Part shown: positions 40,203-52,300 of the stretch, piece by piece
Layout of the letters: every line of letters starts with the position of its first letter
Numbering within the stretch: the first letter of the stretch is position 1
NCBI RefSeq assembly: GCF_016595505.1
Contig: NZ_JAENIL010000003.1
Location: forward strand, 124,001-188,000
Origin: Pelagicoccus mobilis
GTDB lineage: Bacteria; Verrucomicrobiota; Verrucomicrobiia; Opitutales; Opitutaceae
Direction: 5' to 3'
DNA: 64,000 bases
Made by a program: the position numbers and the translations under genes
Notes under the pieces: generated by a model
What the model was told of the DNA's origin: nothing
Databases searched by the model: none
What the model saw: only the letters and a program-made list of their open reading frames with translations

Positions 40203-41978
40203 ATGGAACCTCTCCTCAAAAAGAATTTTAGAGTCGCCGCCGCCCTGTTGGCGATGTGTCTGTTGACAGCTCTTGGCAGAGCCCAGTGGCAAACCCAGTC
40301 TTTCGTGCTGAGTCCTGGTTGGAACGCGGTAAACGTGCATGTGGATATGCAGCATACGAGCTTGGCTGACCTTCTTGGCTCGACTCCGGTAACGGAGGTG
40401 TGGTTGTGGAAGCCGGATCTGTCGACCTTGCAGTTTGTTACTTCCCCGCAAGACCCGTTGGATACGAACTCGCGGTGGTTGTCGTGGAAGAAGGCTTTTC
40501 CTTTGGAAGCGACGCTTTCTAGCATTATTGGCAATGCGTCCTACCTCATTCGCGTGGATGAGAGCCGAGGGTCGAACTACACATTGGAGCTGAAGGGGAA
40601 GCCGGTGCCGCCGCGTAGTTTCTGGAGTTCGGATGGAGCGAACTTTTTGGGGTTTTCTACGGTAGGAACGAATCCGCCGAGCTTCTATGACTTTCTCGAG
40701 CCAGTGCCAGATGTAAGGCTAAATGCGGAGCTCTACGAGTATGTGGGTGGTCCGATAGCGGATAATCCGGCACGCGTGTTTGATTTGAGATCCGAAAAGG
40801 TGGAGCGAGGTAAGGCTTTTTGGATACGAGCAGATGGCGTTTATAACCGCTACTATGCTCCGTTTGAAATATCGCTTCAGAAGAGCGAAGGCGTTGATTT
40901 TGGGAAGAATGCCTCCGTCTACCGGGTGCGGATTAAGAACAATACAGATGAGGATTTGGATGTTTCGCTTGCTTCCGTGGCTTCAGAAACGCCTCCCGCT
41001 GGGCAAGCTTCTATAGAGGGGGCTCCCGAAGTTCTGGTACGGGGTGCGTTCAGTGTGGATACTTTGTCTCACTCTTTCAGCCGGTTGAGCGAGTCTGATG
41101 GCAGTTGGACTTTGGCCCCGAAGGGAGCCGAGGGATCGGAAGTGGATGTGATTCTTGGCTTGGATCGTAGCGGAATGACTGCGGAAGCGGATTCCTTTTA
41201 CGCGGGGCTTCTGCGTTTTACGGATTCTCTTGGTTACGCCCAGTACGATATTCCGGTAACCGCCACAAAAGGAAACGTGGCTGGCCTTTGGGTTGGTGAA
41301 GCGGTTGTCAGTGAGGTGAGGCACAACCTTGGATTCTTCGAGCGTGTTGGCGAGGAAGTGCGAGAGATCGATCGTAATGTCGAATTTGGTACGGTGGCGC
41401 GTCCCTTTAAGTTGAGGTTGATCGTGCATGTCGCGGAGGACGGGACGTCTCATCTGTTGCAGCGTGTTTTTTACGGTCTGGACGATGCCAACCAACCAGT
41501 GCTGAGCACCAAGGAAGAAAATCTGAATGTGGAGCAACTGGATATTGCCCGAAGAATTAGCGCTTCGCATTTGCCTTGGACGGAAGGTAACGATCCGTGG
41601 CTTCTCACTGGTGGGGACTTCGGTCAGGGAGAGAGTGTTGAGGTCGAGGTGACCCTTGGTGCCGACGATCACCGATCGAATCCGTTCCTGCACTCGTATC
41701 ACCCTGATCACGACAACCGTAACGCGACGTTCTCCAGTTCCCTCGGGCAAGGAATCGAGTCGTATGGAGTCACTCGCACGCTTCATCTAGAGTTTGATCC
41801 TCCGAGTGATGATTTTGACTCTCTCACCTCAGGAGGAGTAGACATCGGAGGGGTCTACTTGGAGGAGATCGAACTCGCCGGAAGTGGGACCAATAACGAG
41901 TCCTACGAAGTGAAAGGCAGTTTTTCGCTGACTCGACTTAATGACCTAGGAACGCTGCTCACGACTGTGAGCGAGTGA
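40203..41978 (+). CDS. Secreted protein of unknown function (591 residues)
   Basis: A signal peptide (MEPLLKKNFRVAAALLAMCLLTALGRA) precedes a beta-rich protein. It begins WQTQSFVLSPGWNAVNVHVDM, a motif seen in secreted cell-surface proteins that open with an L-x-x-GWN segment. The C-terminal 60 residues (GGVDIGGVYLEEIELAGSG...YEVKGSFSLTRLNDLGTLLT) again look like a compact strand-rich domain. No catalytic motif is recognised. The gene is second in the operon and probably works with the giant protein encoded 1.4 kb further on. Function unknown. Confidence 0.6.
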   Translation: MEPLLKKNFRVAAALLAMCLLTALGRAQWQTQSFVLSPGWNAVNVHVDMQHTSLADLLGSTPVTEVWLWKPDLSTLQFVTSPQDPLDTNSRWLSWKKAFPLEATLSSIIGNASYLIRVDESRGSNYTLELKGKPVPPRSFWSSDGANFLGFSTVGTNPPSFYDFLEPVPDVRLNAELYEYVGGPIADNPARVFDLRSEKVERGKAFWIRADGVYNRYYAPFEISLQKSEGVDFGKNASVYRVRIKNNTDEDLDVSLASVASETPPAGQASIEGAPEVLVRGAFSVDTLSHSFSRLSESDGSWTLAPKGAEGSEVDVILGLDRSGMTAEADSFYAGLLRFTDSLGYAQYDIPVTATKGNVAGLWVGEAVVSEVRHNLGFFERVGEEVREIDRNVEFGTVARPFKLRLIVHVAEDGTSHLLQRVFYGLDDANQPVLSTKEENLNVEQLDIARRISASHLPWTEGNDPWLLTGGDFGQGESVEVEVTLGADDHRSNPFLHSYHPDHDNRNATFSSSLGQGIESYGVTRTLHLEFDPPSDDFDSLTSGGVDIGGVYLEEIELAGSGTNNESYEVKGSFSLTRLNDLGTLLTTVSE

Positions 41979-42005
41979 TAATGTAACCAATTTACCGATA
42001 CCAAA

Positions 42006-43304
42006 ATGAATGCCATCCAATCCACCCTTATTTCAATCGCCATGAAATATTCCGCTATCAGCCGAACCTTTGTCACTACGCTAGCGTTGCTAACTCTCGC
42101 GTTTGCCGCTTCCTCTTTGCAGGGCGCGTCCGACACGCCTCCAAACCGAATGACGGTTCAGAGCTACATTACGGATGATGGCGGCACGCCGCTAGGCAAT
42201 GCGGCGCCGGTGAACAAGAAAATGGTCTTCTCTCTGTACAATGCGGATACAGGTGGAACGGTCGTATTCGCCGACGAGCAAATTGTGACGGTAGATAAGG
42301 GGCATTTTAGTGTCGTGCTCGGAGAGGGTAGTGAAGTGTCGGGCCAGAACCACGAGCTTTCAACCGCGTTTAGCGGATCTGACGCTTCGGATCGGTTTCT
42401 CGAGATCCAAGTTTCGGATACGGACGGCAGTAATGCTCAAACCTTGTCTCCGCGTCTCAGGCTTTTGCCAAGCGCTTATGCGTTTCTAGCCTCGTATGCG
42501 AATGAGGCGGCTAAGGTGAGCTCAGACGGTATCGATACGGCGGCAATCAAGAATGGTGCGATTACTTCTGACAAGGTGGCGATAAACAGTTTGGTTGCGG
42601 ATGACTTGGCGGCGGATTCGGTGGGCGCTTCTGAGTTGGCTCCCAACTCGGTTGCGAGCGAGAACATTATAAACGGTACAATTGCCCTGGCGGATATGGG
42701 GTCAAATTCGGTGAACTCCTCCAACATAGTAAACGATAGTATCGGTTATTGGGATATCGCTCCGAACGCGGTAGGGCAGTCTGAGTTGGGGAACAATGCG
42801 GTGACTTCGAGTCATGTGGTCGACAACTCGCTTGGAGCGGCGGATATCGGTTCGAATTCGATCGGGCAAAGCGAACTCGCGCCCAATGCGGTGACTGGCG
42901 GTCATATTTATTCGAATACAATTACGAGTAGCGACATTGCGACGAACGGTGTCAGGGGGAACGAAATTGTCGGAGGTCTATTCGAGTACCAGCAAGTGTA
43001 TATCGGAAGTGGAACGGACTTCAGCTATACGTTTAGCTCCAGAGAGGTATCGCAGTGGTGGCCGATTTTGACTGGATGGTCTTTTGGATACGGCGACCTT
43101 GCTGAAGATGGTAGCGGAAATCTCTTGGAGTTGTATTGGAGAAAGAATGGCTCGGGCGACTGGTATATCACCGCGAAGGCGAAGACTCACATCAACAACG
43201 CGGATGTCTACCTCCAGATCATGTGGGTGCCGTCTCGTTTGGTGAACGACTACAACAGCACCTATAAGACGAGAACCCGTGGGGGAGATCAGCCTCAGTT
43301 GTAG
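42006..43304 (+). CDS. Secreted stalk-like repeat protein with TYQG-type domain
   Basis: A 432-residue protein; the start may instead be ATG 42,042, where the signal peptide MKYSAISRTFVTTLALLTLAFAASS begins. An N-terminal domain (MTVQSYITDDGGTPLGNAAPVN ... LSPRLRLLPSAYAFLASYANEA) belongs to the same TYQG...ALYA group as in the Kelch gene. Then follow about 12 short repeats of roughly ten residues, with a pattern S-x-x-I/L-x-x-N-S/A-V/I (ELAPNSV, DIGSNSI, ELAPNAV), which would form an elongated beta-helical stalk. The C-terminal domain (GTDFSYTFSSREVSQWW ...) is not recognised. It is third in the operon, 27 nt after the preceding gene. Confidence 0.65.
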   Translation: MNAIQSTLISIAMKYSAISRTFVTTLALLTLAFAASSLQGASDTPPNRMTVQSYITDDGGTPLGNAAPVNKKMVFSLYNADTGGTVVFADEQIVTVDKGHFSVVLGEGSEVSGQNHELSTAFSGSDASDRFLEIQVSDTDGSNAQTLSPRLRLLPSAYAFLASYANEAAKVSSDGIDTAAIKNGAITSDKVAINSLVADDLAADSVGASELAPNSVASENIINGTIALADMGSNSVNSSNIVNDSIGYWDIAPNAVGQSELGNNAVTSSHVVDNSLGAADIGSNSIGQSELAPNAVTGGHIYSNTITSSDIATNGVRGNEIVGGLFEYQQVYIGSGTDFSYTFSSREVSQWWPILTGWSFGYGDLAEDGSGNLLELYWRKNGSGDWYITAKAKTHINNADVYLQIMWVPSRLVNDYNSTYKTRTRGGDQPQL

Positions 43305-43347
43305 TCTCTAAGGTGAGCGGATAATCGAACGGAAACCTAAATCCAAT

Positions 43348-46300
43348 GTGCCTATGAGACGTCTAAAGAGACTGATTGCTGGATTGGTCGTGGCTGCAGT
43401 TCCAATCGCTGCATCCGCACAAGTTGTCTTCTTCGAGCTAGATCAACTTCAGAACATCTTCAATCGCGTACAGGAAGGCGCAGGTCTTTCCGGTGACGGT
43501 AGCTCGACGCCAGGGCAGTTTACAGCTCTGCATACCTTTGGTGGGGTTGCTCCTTTGACTGGCAGCAACCCGGTGGAGGGACCTTCGAATGGAACGGGTT
43601 CCCTGAAGATTCAGCACATGAGGGTAGGCGCTCCGTTGTATGGGCGTTTTACGAACTACCTGTTCGGGGCGGTTCTTCCGCTTCCGGATACGGATGAGGA
43701 TGGGATCGAGCTTTCGGGCGTAAATCCTTCCGACTATTGGAATGCGAGACCGTTTAGGGAGAGCGATCGTCTTGGATACGCTTGGGACGAGGGCCGGAAC
43801 CGCGTTTTGGCTAGTGAGGGAGGCACCTTCGACATCGTTTGGCAACGGTCGCGAGCCGAAATTGGAAAACCTGCTGACTACGAAACGAGCCCTGAAAACT
43901 ACCATGTCGAGGCGGGTGTTTATTATAGACTTTACGAACACTCTCATGTCGGGGTCTCGAGAGGGGATTCTATTCCGCCCCCATTGGTCGAAGCCGACGG
44001 AGCGACCGCGCTTGCCGAAACGGATACGACTTATTGGAACCCGATTCCCTATGTGCTGCGAGCGACTGAGAGGTATCACTACAGCGCTTCGGCGAATGCC
44101 GTTTTTGCCACCCAGCCTGGTCCAGTATCCGTGACTTGGCAACGAATCGAGCCGACTGCGGGAGATCATTCTGGCGATGATAACTATGTGGAAAACGGTG
44201 GTCGCTACTACCGCCTCCTCAACAAGAGGTACGTGATTTCAGGTTCTCCAGTCAAGGAGCCGAAAAAGATCTACTGGAGCGAGGCGGGGAACGTGGGAGT
44301 CCCTGTACTTATTCCGGCTTCGACTGTATCCAAACTACAGATCGTTTATAACTCAGACGTTCCTAGAAACGTGCCTGTATCCGAAGGAGTGGTACTTGGG
44401 GAAGGAAGTGGTGTTTCTTCTGAAGGAAGCAATGTGGCAACGGCTATCACTTCCACCTTGTGGTATTCGGCGACGGAGAAGGCTCTGAAGTCTTTGAATC
44501 GGCAAGGTCGATTGTTCGTCGAGTTTTTGGGCACGCCAGATTCGGTTTCTGGTGTACCGGAGCATCTCGGTTTCGAGGTTGTCGATATCGTTAAAGACGT
44601 GGTTCCGCTTAACGAGTCTGTCCATCTCGGAGAAGCTGTGCCTGACGTCTATGATGAGAGCGATGGTGAAAAGCTTGTTCCGCGTGTGGCGAATACTCCT
44701 GACGGAGAGAACTATTTGTATCAACATTTTGAATCGTCGGATCTGGCGACTGCTGGCGATCTCAGCAATGCGGTGCTCTTTGCTAGGCGGGAAACGGAAA
44801 ACGTGAATGATGTCGTTTTGTGGTGGCTCGAAAAAGGGGTGCAAGGCGTGCTTTGGCCAAAGGAGTATGTTCGTTATGATTTCAAGTGGCCCAGCGATAT
44901 CGCTTCGTTTAGCCACTACATGCGACCTCTGGTTGGAAGTGAACTGGAAGCCAAGGAGACCAGTGTCCTGCTTAATGGCGATGAGGCCCCGCGGATCGAG
45001 TATCAGGACCAGCTGGACCAGGTCCGTGCGAAGCTAACGGCGGATAATCGTTTCTATACGATTTTGGACGAGAATTTCCCGGCGCATCGAACCTTGCTTC
45101 GTTTTATCTCCGGAAACGAAGTTCGTTTCGAGCGCGTGTTCTCTTGGTTGGATACGACTCTGTCGCCATTGGATAGTGACGATAGTTTTGTGGCGGGAAG
45201 TTTGGGGACGAGTGTGGCGCAGCAATTGGATTCCTATGATCCCACCTCGGGCAAGTTCACTTGGCCGGACGAGTCTAGCATCCCATACGTTTTTGATATG
45301 ACGGTGCCGGTGGGCGAGCGTCTTCCTGTTCCGAATACAGCTTTCGGATCTGGTGAAGGCGAAGAGTATTGGGCCGGTTATCTGAACCTTGATATCGGCG
45401 ATTCGTTCAATCCCAATGCTTATATCGATCCGTTTGAGTTCGGCTTCGACGAAGCGAATCGAGGCGCGATCATCCCGGTGAATTCGATTCCAGGCGACAA
45501 CAAGCTGGAGGCTCTTTGGTTCCGCCGTAGCGATGATGACGAGACGGATGGCTTTAGCGCTCACTATTGGCCGTCTGCTTTAGGTCGCTACACGGTCGAG
45601 TGGCCAAGTTCGCCGTCGGAAATTGTACTTGCTAGCAATGATGGTACGGGACCTCTCTCCAGTCTTTTGGCAAAGGGATCGGTCTACTATCAAAACGATT
45701 CCTCCGCCCCGGGTTACAACCCGAACGAGGAGCATGCTCTCATGCAAGGCGGCCAAGCGTTTGCGTTGCGCGACGACTTGAATGTCGTCACCAACGACAG
45801 TGGCGAATACTCCTCGGATCCGTATGTAATTCTTGAGTACGAAGACACCGATGGCCGCCTGTCCATGAAGCCTTACAAGGTCTTGAGAGAAAAGCTCTCG
45901 GAAGGGGAGGTCTTCACTTACCCTGTAGAGGCGGGGACTATTTTGCAGGCTCCGATGCCTCTGCCCCTGATGGATTTGCCTTTGCTGGAATCGGGCGAGA
46001 GCGAAGGCTTCAATGTTTCCAAGGAGGCGGATTGGGTGCAGATCCAGAGTTCTGACGTGCAGGATCCGATGGCAAGCCAAGTATGGGAATTCGTTTCAGC
46101 TGAGAGGCCAGCCTTGGCTGAAGGTTCAGCCTACAACCTGCAGAGCTCAGACTTGAGCGAAACGAAAAAGCTGTATGTCGAGAGCTACTCCTACGACGCC
46201 AATACGATTCGCGGCATTGTTGGAGGTGCGGAAGTCTCGATCTCGTCGCTCAGCGTCACCGACACAGAGACCAGTGGTTGGGGCTACCACTTTTTGTCGG

Positions 46301-49300
46301 ACCAAAACCCGCACGTTTATTATAGCGTGAACTCTGGCAGTTCTCATCTGTCGAGTCTCGCTATTGGAGATCCTTACCACCTGTACCTACCTGTTCGCGG
46401 TGAGTTGCTGGAGATGACTCTCGTTTCTCAGGAAACGTCAAACGGTGTAGATATTCTTGTTTTTGAGGCTCCCGAAGCGCTCCGTTCGGAGGATGTTTAT
46501 AATTCAGGCCTGGGGTCGGTAAGGCGATACCAGTTTGGGGATGTCCTCTTCGATGACGCGGAATTGATCGTGACTGATGGAAGCTTGGCGGACGGTGCCT
46601 TGGATAATTGGTACGTTAGCCAGAGTCCTCTGGCAAGTGATGACTTGGTTCTAAACGACTATCGAAGCAAGTTCACCTACCAAGACCGGAAGGGCAACAT
46701 GTGGGTCTATCGCGGGCCGCACAGCAAGCAGGGACCTGCTCCGGATGAAGCGTTTAGCGTGCAGTTCTACTATAAGACGCTACCCGGCTTCTACTTCCCT
46801 GCCTCCGGTGCGAACCAGCCAGATGTTGGTACGATTGTTCCTTATCTGAGAAGTAGCGAGTCGGACGGAAGTTGGTCGGGGCCAGCGTTTGGTAGTGCGG
46901 AGCAAGCTCTTGCTATCAGCTACCGTCCTTATTGGCCGGATACGACGCCAGTTCTCTTCACGGGTGAGACTCTGACGAATCCTAAGAGAGGATTGCCGGC
47001 GGTGCGCGGGCAGATCAGCGCGGAGGTTCTTTATCAGCAATCCGCTCGTGAAGAGAATGCCGAAGAAGCTTCGGTCGTTTTGCACGACCCGACGCGTGAA
47101 AAGAGTGTCGCCCTCAGTGTAGACGGTTTGGAGAAGATTCCTGGTTCGGCAGTTACGGAGGGCTATCTCGGCAAGACCTATTTCAGCCTGTTGCCGCCAC
47201 ATCTCGGGAGTCGTTTTTTCTATGATCCGATTCGTGGAGAGAAGGGCCACCTTGTTTACAAGGGCCAGTTCGTGGACGAGGTTTTAGGCGAAGACTATCT
47301 GCAGCTGAACATCCTTAGCGAGTCGGACAAGGAGAAGCTCAAGGGGCTCGTCGTCGACTCGGACGAAGACAAGGATGCTTGGGATCTCGCAATCGATTCT
47401 TTGGCGACGACTCTAGAGACGTTCGAGGAAGACGAGGATAAGCCAGGAACTTACAAGCCAAACGTCGCGTTGAACAAAGTGGTGGGCGAAGAGGAACTGG
47501 CGTCGATTAATAATGAAGACATCGCGGTGGATTCCTATGCTCTGAGTGCGGTGGGCCCAGGATCTGGATACGTGACCATGATCTTTGGAAATGGCGAAGC
47601 GTTTACTCCGGTCGGAGATCCTGTGGTGATGCAGATCCTTCGTGTCGACGACGCATTGTACCGAGGCGAGGTGAAGCCGGTCCTTTCTTCCAATCCTCTG
47701 AATGAGATGTTGACCATGCGCCAGATCTCGGACTTCGCCGGGGCGGTCGACGACTATGAGTTCGAGTGGAAGATTGCATCCCCGGTGGATGGAGCGGATC
47801 CAGTGGTAAATCTCAACGAGCGCGTCTTGCTCATGGGCGACGACACTTGGTCGCACTTGAGATTTCCAACGGTATTTGACTCCGCTGTTTCGTTCTCGTC
47901 TATCGACGCGGATCGTCTGGGCGTGCAATCTGCGGGTAGCGTGACTGCGGTCGAGAGTTTGGCGGTCAGTTCTACCACGGAAAACGGAACGACTGGCGAA
48001 CATGAGTTTACTTCTGCGGACGCCGGCGAGGTTGAAGTGAATGACTCCTTTGTCATTCGTGATGCTACCGATGATGCCATCTTGGTTCGCGGGACGGCGA
48101 ACTCTACTGATTCGGTGCTATCGGTTTTGGCGCTCGAAGAAGACGCGAGCGGATTCGTGCCTGTTTCAATTGAGGAATTAGCGGGCAAAGGTTTGCCGGC
48201 TAGTTTCTTGCACCGGACGTTTACCAGTTCCAAGGATCTGGATTTCTCCGCGATCTTCTTGAGTTTGGACATCGCCACAGATCTTGGCGCTCGCGTGTTT
48301 GTGAATGGTGTCGAAGTCGTGGTAGCAAATGCGTCAGAAGTTTCCGAGGACGCTTTGAATAGCCCGACAACAGGTTCTCCTGCGGGATTTGAGACTTTAT
48401 CTAGAGTTTACTCAGTCCCAGTCGAAGTGTTGCTTCTCGGGACGGATGGCGCTGATGAGGTGACTCATGATGTCTCAGTTGAGCTCTACAGTAGTGCCGA
48501 TGCGGATACGGTACAGGATTTCAATCTCCGTATCGAAGCGTACCACAGAGTGGACAAAACCGAGGAGAGTTGGATTGCCTTGGATCCTTCGCGCTACCCG
48601 GATGGGGTTCGGACTGTATTGGGCGAGACTGCGGACGTAAGAGCCTTGGCGGATAATTACCTGATCATGCGCTATCGTCCAAAGCTTCTGGAGGATGGAT
48701 CTGCTCGTGCTGACGATGACGAGAGTGGTTATTCGCAGTGGACTCGACCAGCGCTCGCAGAAGGCTGGATCAAGCGCGTGCTCGCTGGTATCAATCCGTT
48801 CAACCAAAGGGTTACGAACCTCTTTGCTAACAATGTGGATACGGATGCCAGTATATTGACTGAGGCTGGCCCTCGTTGGGAAGGGGATGTCGCTCTGAAC
48901 CTGTCTACAATAAACGACTACGGCCTGATCGAGATTTATGAGACGGTGCTCAATCGCGGGCGAATGCTCAGTATCGATGCTGGAATTAATTATGGCCCAG
49001 CGAATGACGCCCTGCTTCTCGCGGCAGGTTATTTGAGCGATCTCTATATGATGCTCGGTAACGAGGCGAAAGCGGATGCGTTGAATCCGACGATCGGAAT
49101 CGGTACGGCTAACAGCACCTACGGAGACATCGCGACTTCGATGTTTGCTTTCGAAGGTCAGTTGTCGTCACTGCTGGAAGAGGAGTTGGCTTTGTGGCGT
49201 GGTCGAAGCGACTTCCTGCAACCTGGGGTTGAAATCGCTCCTGTCTACAACCGACTCGTCTGGAACTACACGCGAGGGATCGATTCCGGCGAGGTGATTT

Positions 49301-52300
49301 ACGCTCTCAACTACAACATCAAGGAAGATCAGAACGGTGAGCTTGATGGTACTGTAAATGCGGAAGACGCGGCGGTGATGTATCCACAAGGGCATGGCGA
49401 TGCTTACGGTCACTACCTCACGGCGTTGAAGGGTTACTTCAAGTTGTTCATGGACGAGGATTTCTCCTGGGTGCCGCGTATCGAAGCTGTGAATGTCCTG
49501 GGGGTTCCAGTTGCCGTAGATTATCAGGACGAGCGGAAGTTTGCTGCTGCTGCGGTGCAGGTCGCCCAAGCCGGTCAGCAAGTGATGGAACTGACTTGGA
49601 GGCAAGATTACCAGCTGGTTGAGGAAAACGGTTGGGAGCACCTCGCGAGCACTCGTAGCAACGACCGTCGTACGCTTCCTTCGAGTCGCTATTGGGGGGT
49701 CGATCATTGGGCGTCCCGTACGCAACAGGGCACGTATTTGAATTGGGTTGTTGGAAACTCCATGTTGCCGGATGTTGACGATGACGCCTCGCACGAAGGT
49801 ATCCAAGTTGTGGATAGACGGACGGTTACTGAGTTGGAGGAGTTGACGCGAATTGCGGATGCGACTCAAGCAAGCTTGGATAACGCGGAAGCGGGCTTAA
49901 ATCCGCTGGGATTTGATCCGAACAGCATGGCCTTCGATTTGGATCCAGTTGGCTTTGGTACAGGTTCTACGAGCCACTTCGAGCAAGTCCTCGATCGGGC
50001 GAAGCTCGCCTTGTCCAATGCGGTGATTGCCTTCGATGACGCCAAGGACGTAACGCGCTTGATGCGTTCTGAGGAAGATTCCCTGAGCGATTTCCAAGCG
50101 AAAGTGGATTCGCAAGAGCTGGCCTTTAAGAATCGTTTGATCGAGATCTATGGCACTCCTTACCCGGACGATATCGGTCCAGGCAAAACCTACGATTCCG
50201 GTTACGACGGTCCCGACTTGTTCCACTATCAGTACGTCGAGGACGCGACCTTGGAGTTTGGTGGGGCGTTTTTGAAGGACGAGGATATCGATTACGAACT
50301 GAACATCAGGGTTCCTCCAAGTGGAGAGGGCGCGTGGGTCGCGGCAGGTTTGGGAGATCGGATCGATAACGGAACTGCGACGATCGATTTCAACCTTACT
50401 TCCACCGGATTGCTGAAGAAGCCTGAGGCTTGGAATGGATCGCGTTTGTACGCCGGCAAACTCCAGTTGGCGATCAACGACATCCTGATGAAGCGCAATG
50501 CGGTTTACTTGGAGATCGAGAACTACCGAACGTTCGATTACCTGTTCGAACGCCAGCTCGAGATCTTCGAAGCGAAGGTTCAGACGATGGCTGATATCAA
50601 GGGCTACAACGAGAAGATCCGAGATTTCAATACAGGCATCAAGATAACCCAAGCGGCGACGGAGCTAATAACCCGTGGTATTGCAGAATTCCTCGACTAC
50701 AAGAAGGGGGCTACGGAGGTTGCTTTGAGCTTTGTACCGGACAATATGCTCTTTGGTTTGGCTTCTGGTGGTGACATCACGTCTAGCATTTCAGGCACGA
50801 TCGAGACGCAGAGCTATGTGCATAGTACGGTCTTGAAGGTGATCAGCGGGGTTGCGGAAATCGCGGGACGCGCGACGGTCGCTGGTTTGGAGGCAGCTGC
50901 TTCCGCGGTTCACTATAACGAGATCGTTCCGGCTGAAATTCTCCAAGCAGAGACGGAGGCTGTGTTTGCTGTGGATACGGCTCTGCAGGACCTGTTGGGG
51001 CAGGTCTTCCCGATTAACCGTTCCATTCAGCAGCTCGAAGCGTCGCGGATGAAGTACCAGGCATTGCTTGCTCAAGGGCTGGCGGTCCAGGCCGAGCGAG
51101 AAGTGTTCCGCAAACGAGCCGCTTCGGTTATCCAAGGCTATCGCACGCGAAATGCGTCGTTCCGTTTGTTCCGCAACGAAAAGCTCGAGCGCTACAAGAG
51201 TCTCTTTGATCTGGCTGCTCGTTACTCCTATCTTGCGGCTCAGGCCTATGACTATGAGACGGGGCTGCTGGGAACGGACGAAGGGCAGGACTTTGTGAAA
51301 CGAATCGTAGAGTCTCGCGCTCTGGGAGTTGTGCAAGGCGGGGAACCGCAGTTTGCCGGTAGCGATCAGGGCGATCCCGGCTTGTCCAGCATCCTCGCTG
51401 AGATGAGCGCGGATTGGGAAGTCTTGCGCAGTCGTCTTGGATACAACAATCCGGATGTTTACGGAACGCTGTTCTCGTTGCGAAGCGAGAACTTCCGTAT
51501 CTTGCCGGGTATCGAGGGGGATGACGCTTGGAAGGATATCCTAGAAGCGGGACGAGTGGCTGACCTCAAGGCTGATCCGGATCTGCGACGTTATGCCATG
51601 CAGCTGGACGATGGATCGGGACTGCCGGTTCCGGGAATCGTCCTCGAGTTCTCCTCCCATATTGGAGAAGGCTACAACTTCATGGGGAGGCAGCTGGCGG
51701 CTGGTGACCACTCCTATAGTCCTACCTCGTTTGCGACGAAGATCTTCTCATCGGGGGTGGTGCTATCTGGATACGAAGGGATGGATAATCCGACAAGCGT
51801 AACGAATTCGACGCAGAACGGTAGCTCTCCGAGTGATCCTGACCTAGCGTTCCTTGACGAGGATGCTCTCGCGGCGACTCCATACATCTATTTGATTCCG
51901 GTAGGTAAGGACGTCATGAGGACTCCGCCGCTTGGCGATCAGAGTGAACTGAGGTCTTGGAGCGTGGAGGACGTGACGATTCCGTTGCCGTTCAATATCG
52001 GGGCGTCGGAGCATTCCTCGAAAGCGTTCTATCAAACGCAGGATTCGTTGACGGAGCCGCTCTTCCAGGTCCGCAAGCATCAGGCTTTCCGTCCTGTTTC
52101 GGACGAGTCGGTCTACCAGGGAGATAACGGTCGCTTGTTTGCCTCCGAATTCACGAATAGTCGTTTGATTGGACGTTCGGTCTGGAACACGAAATGGAAG
52201 ATCGTGATTCCAGGGCGCACTCTCCTAAACGATCCGGATGAAGGCCTCGAGCGCTTCATCGAAACGGTTAAGGACATTAAGCTGCACTTGGAGACCTATT

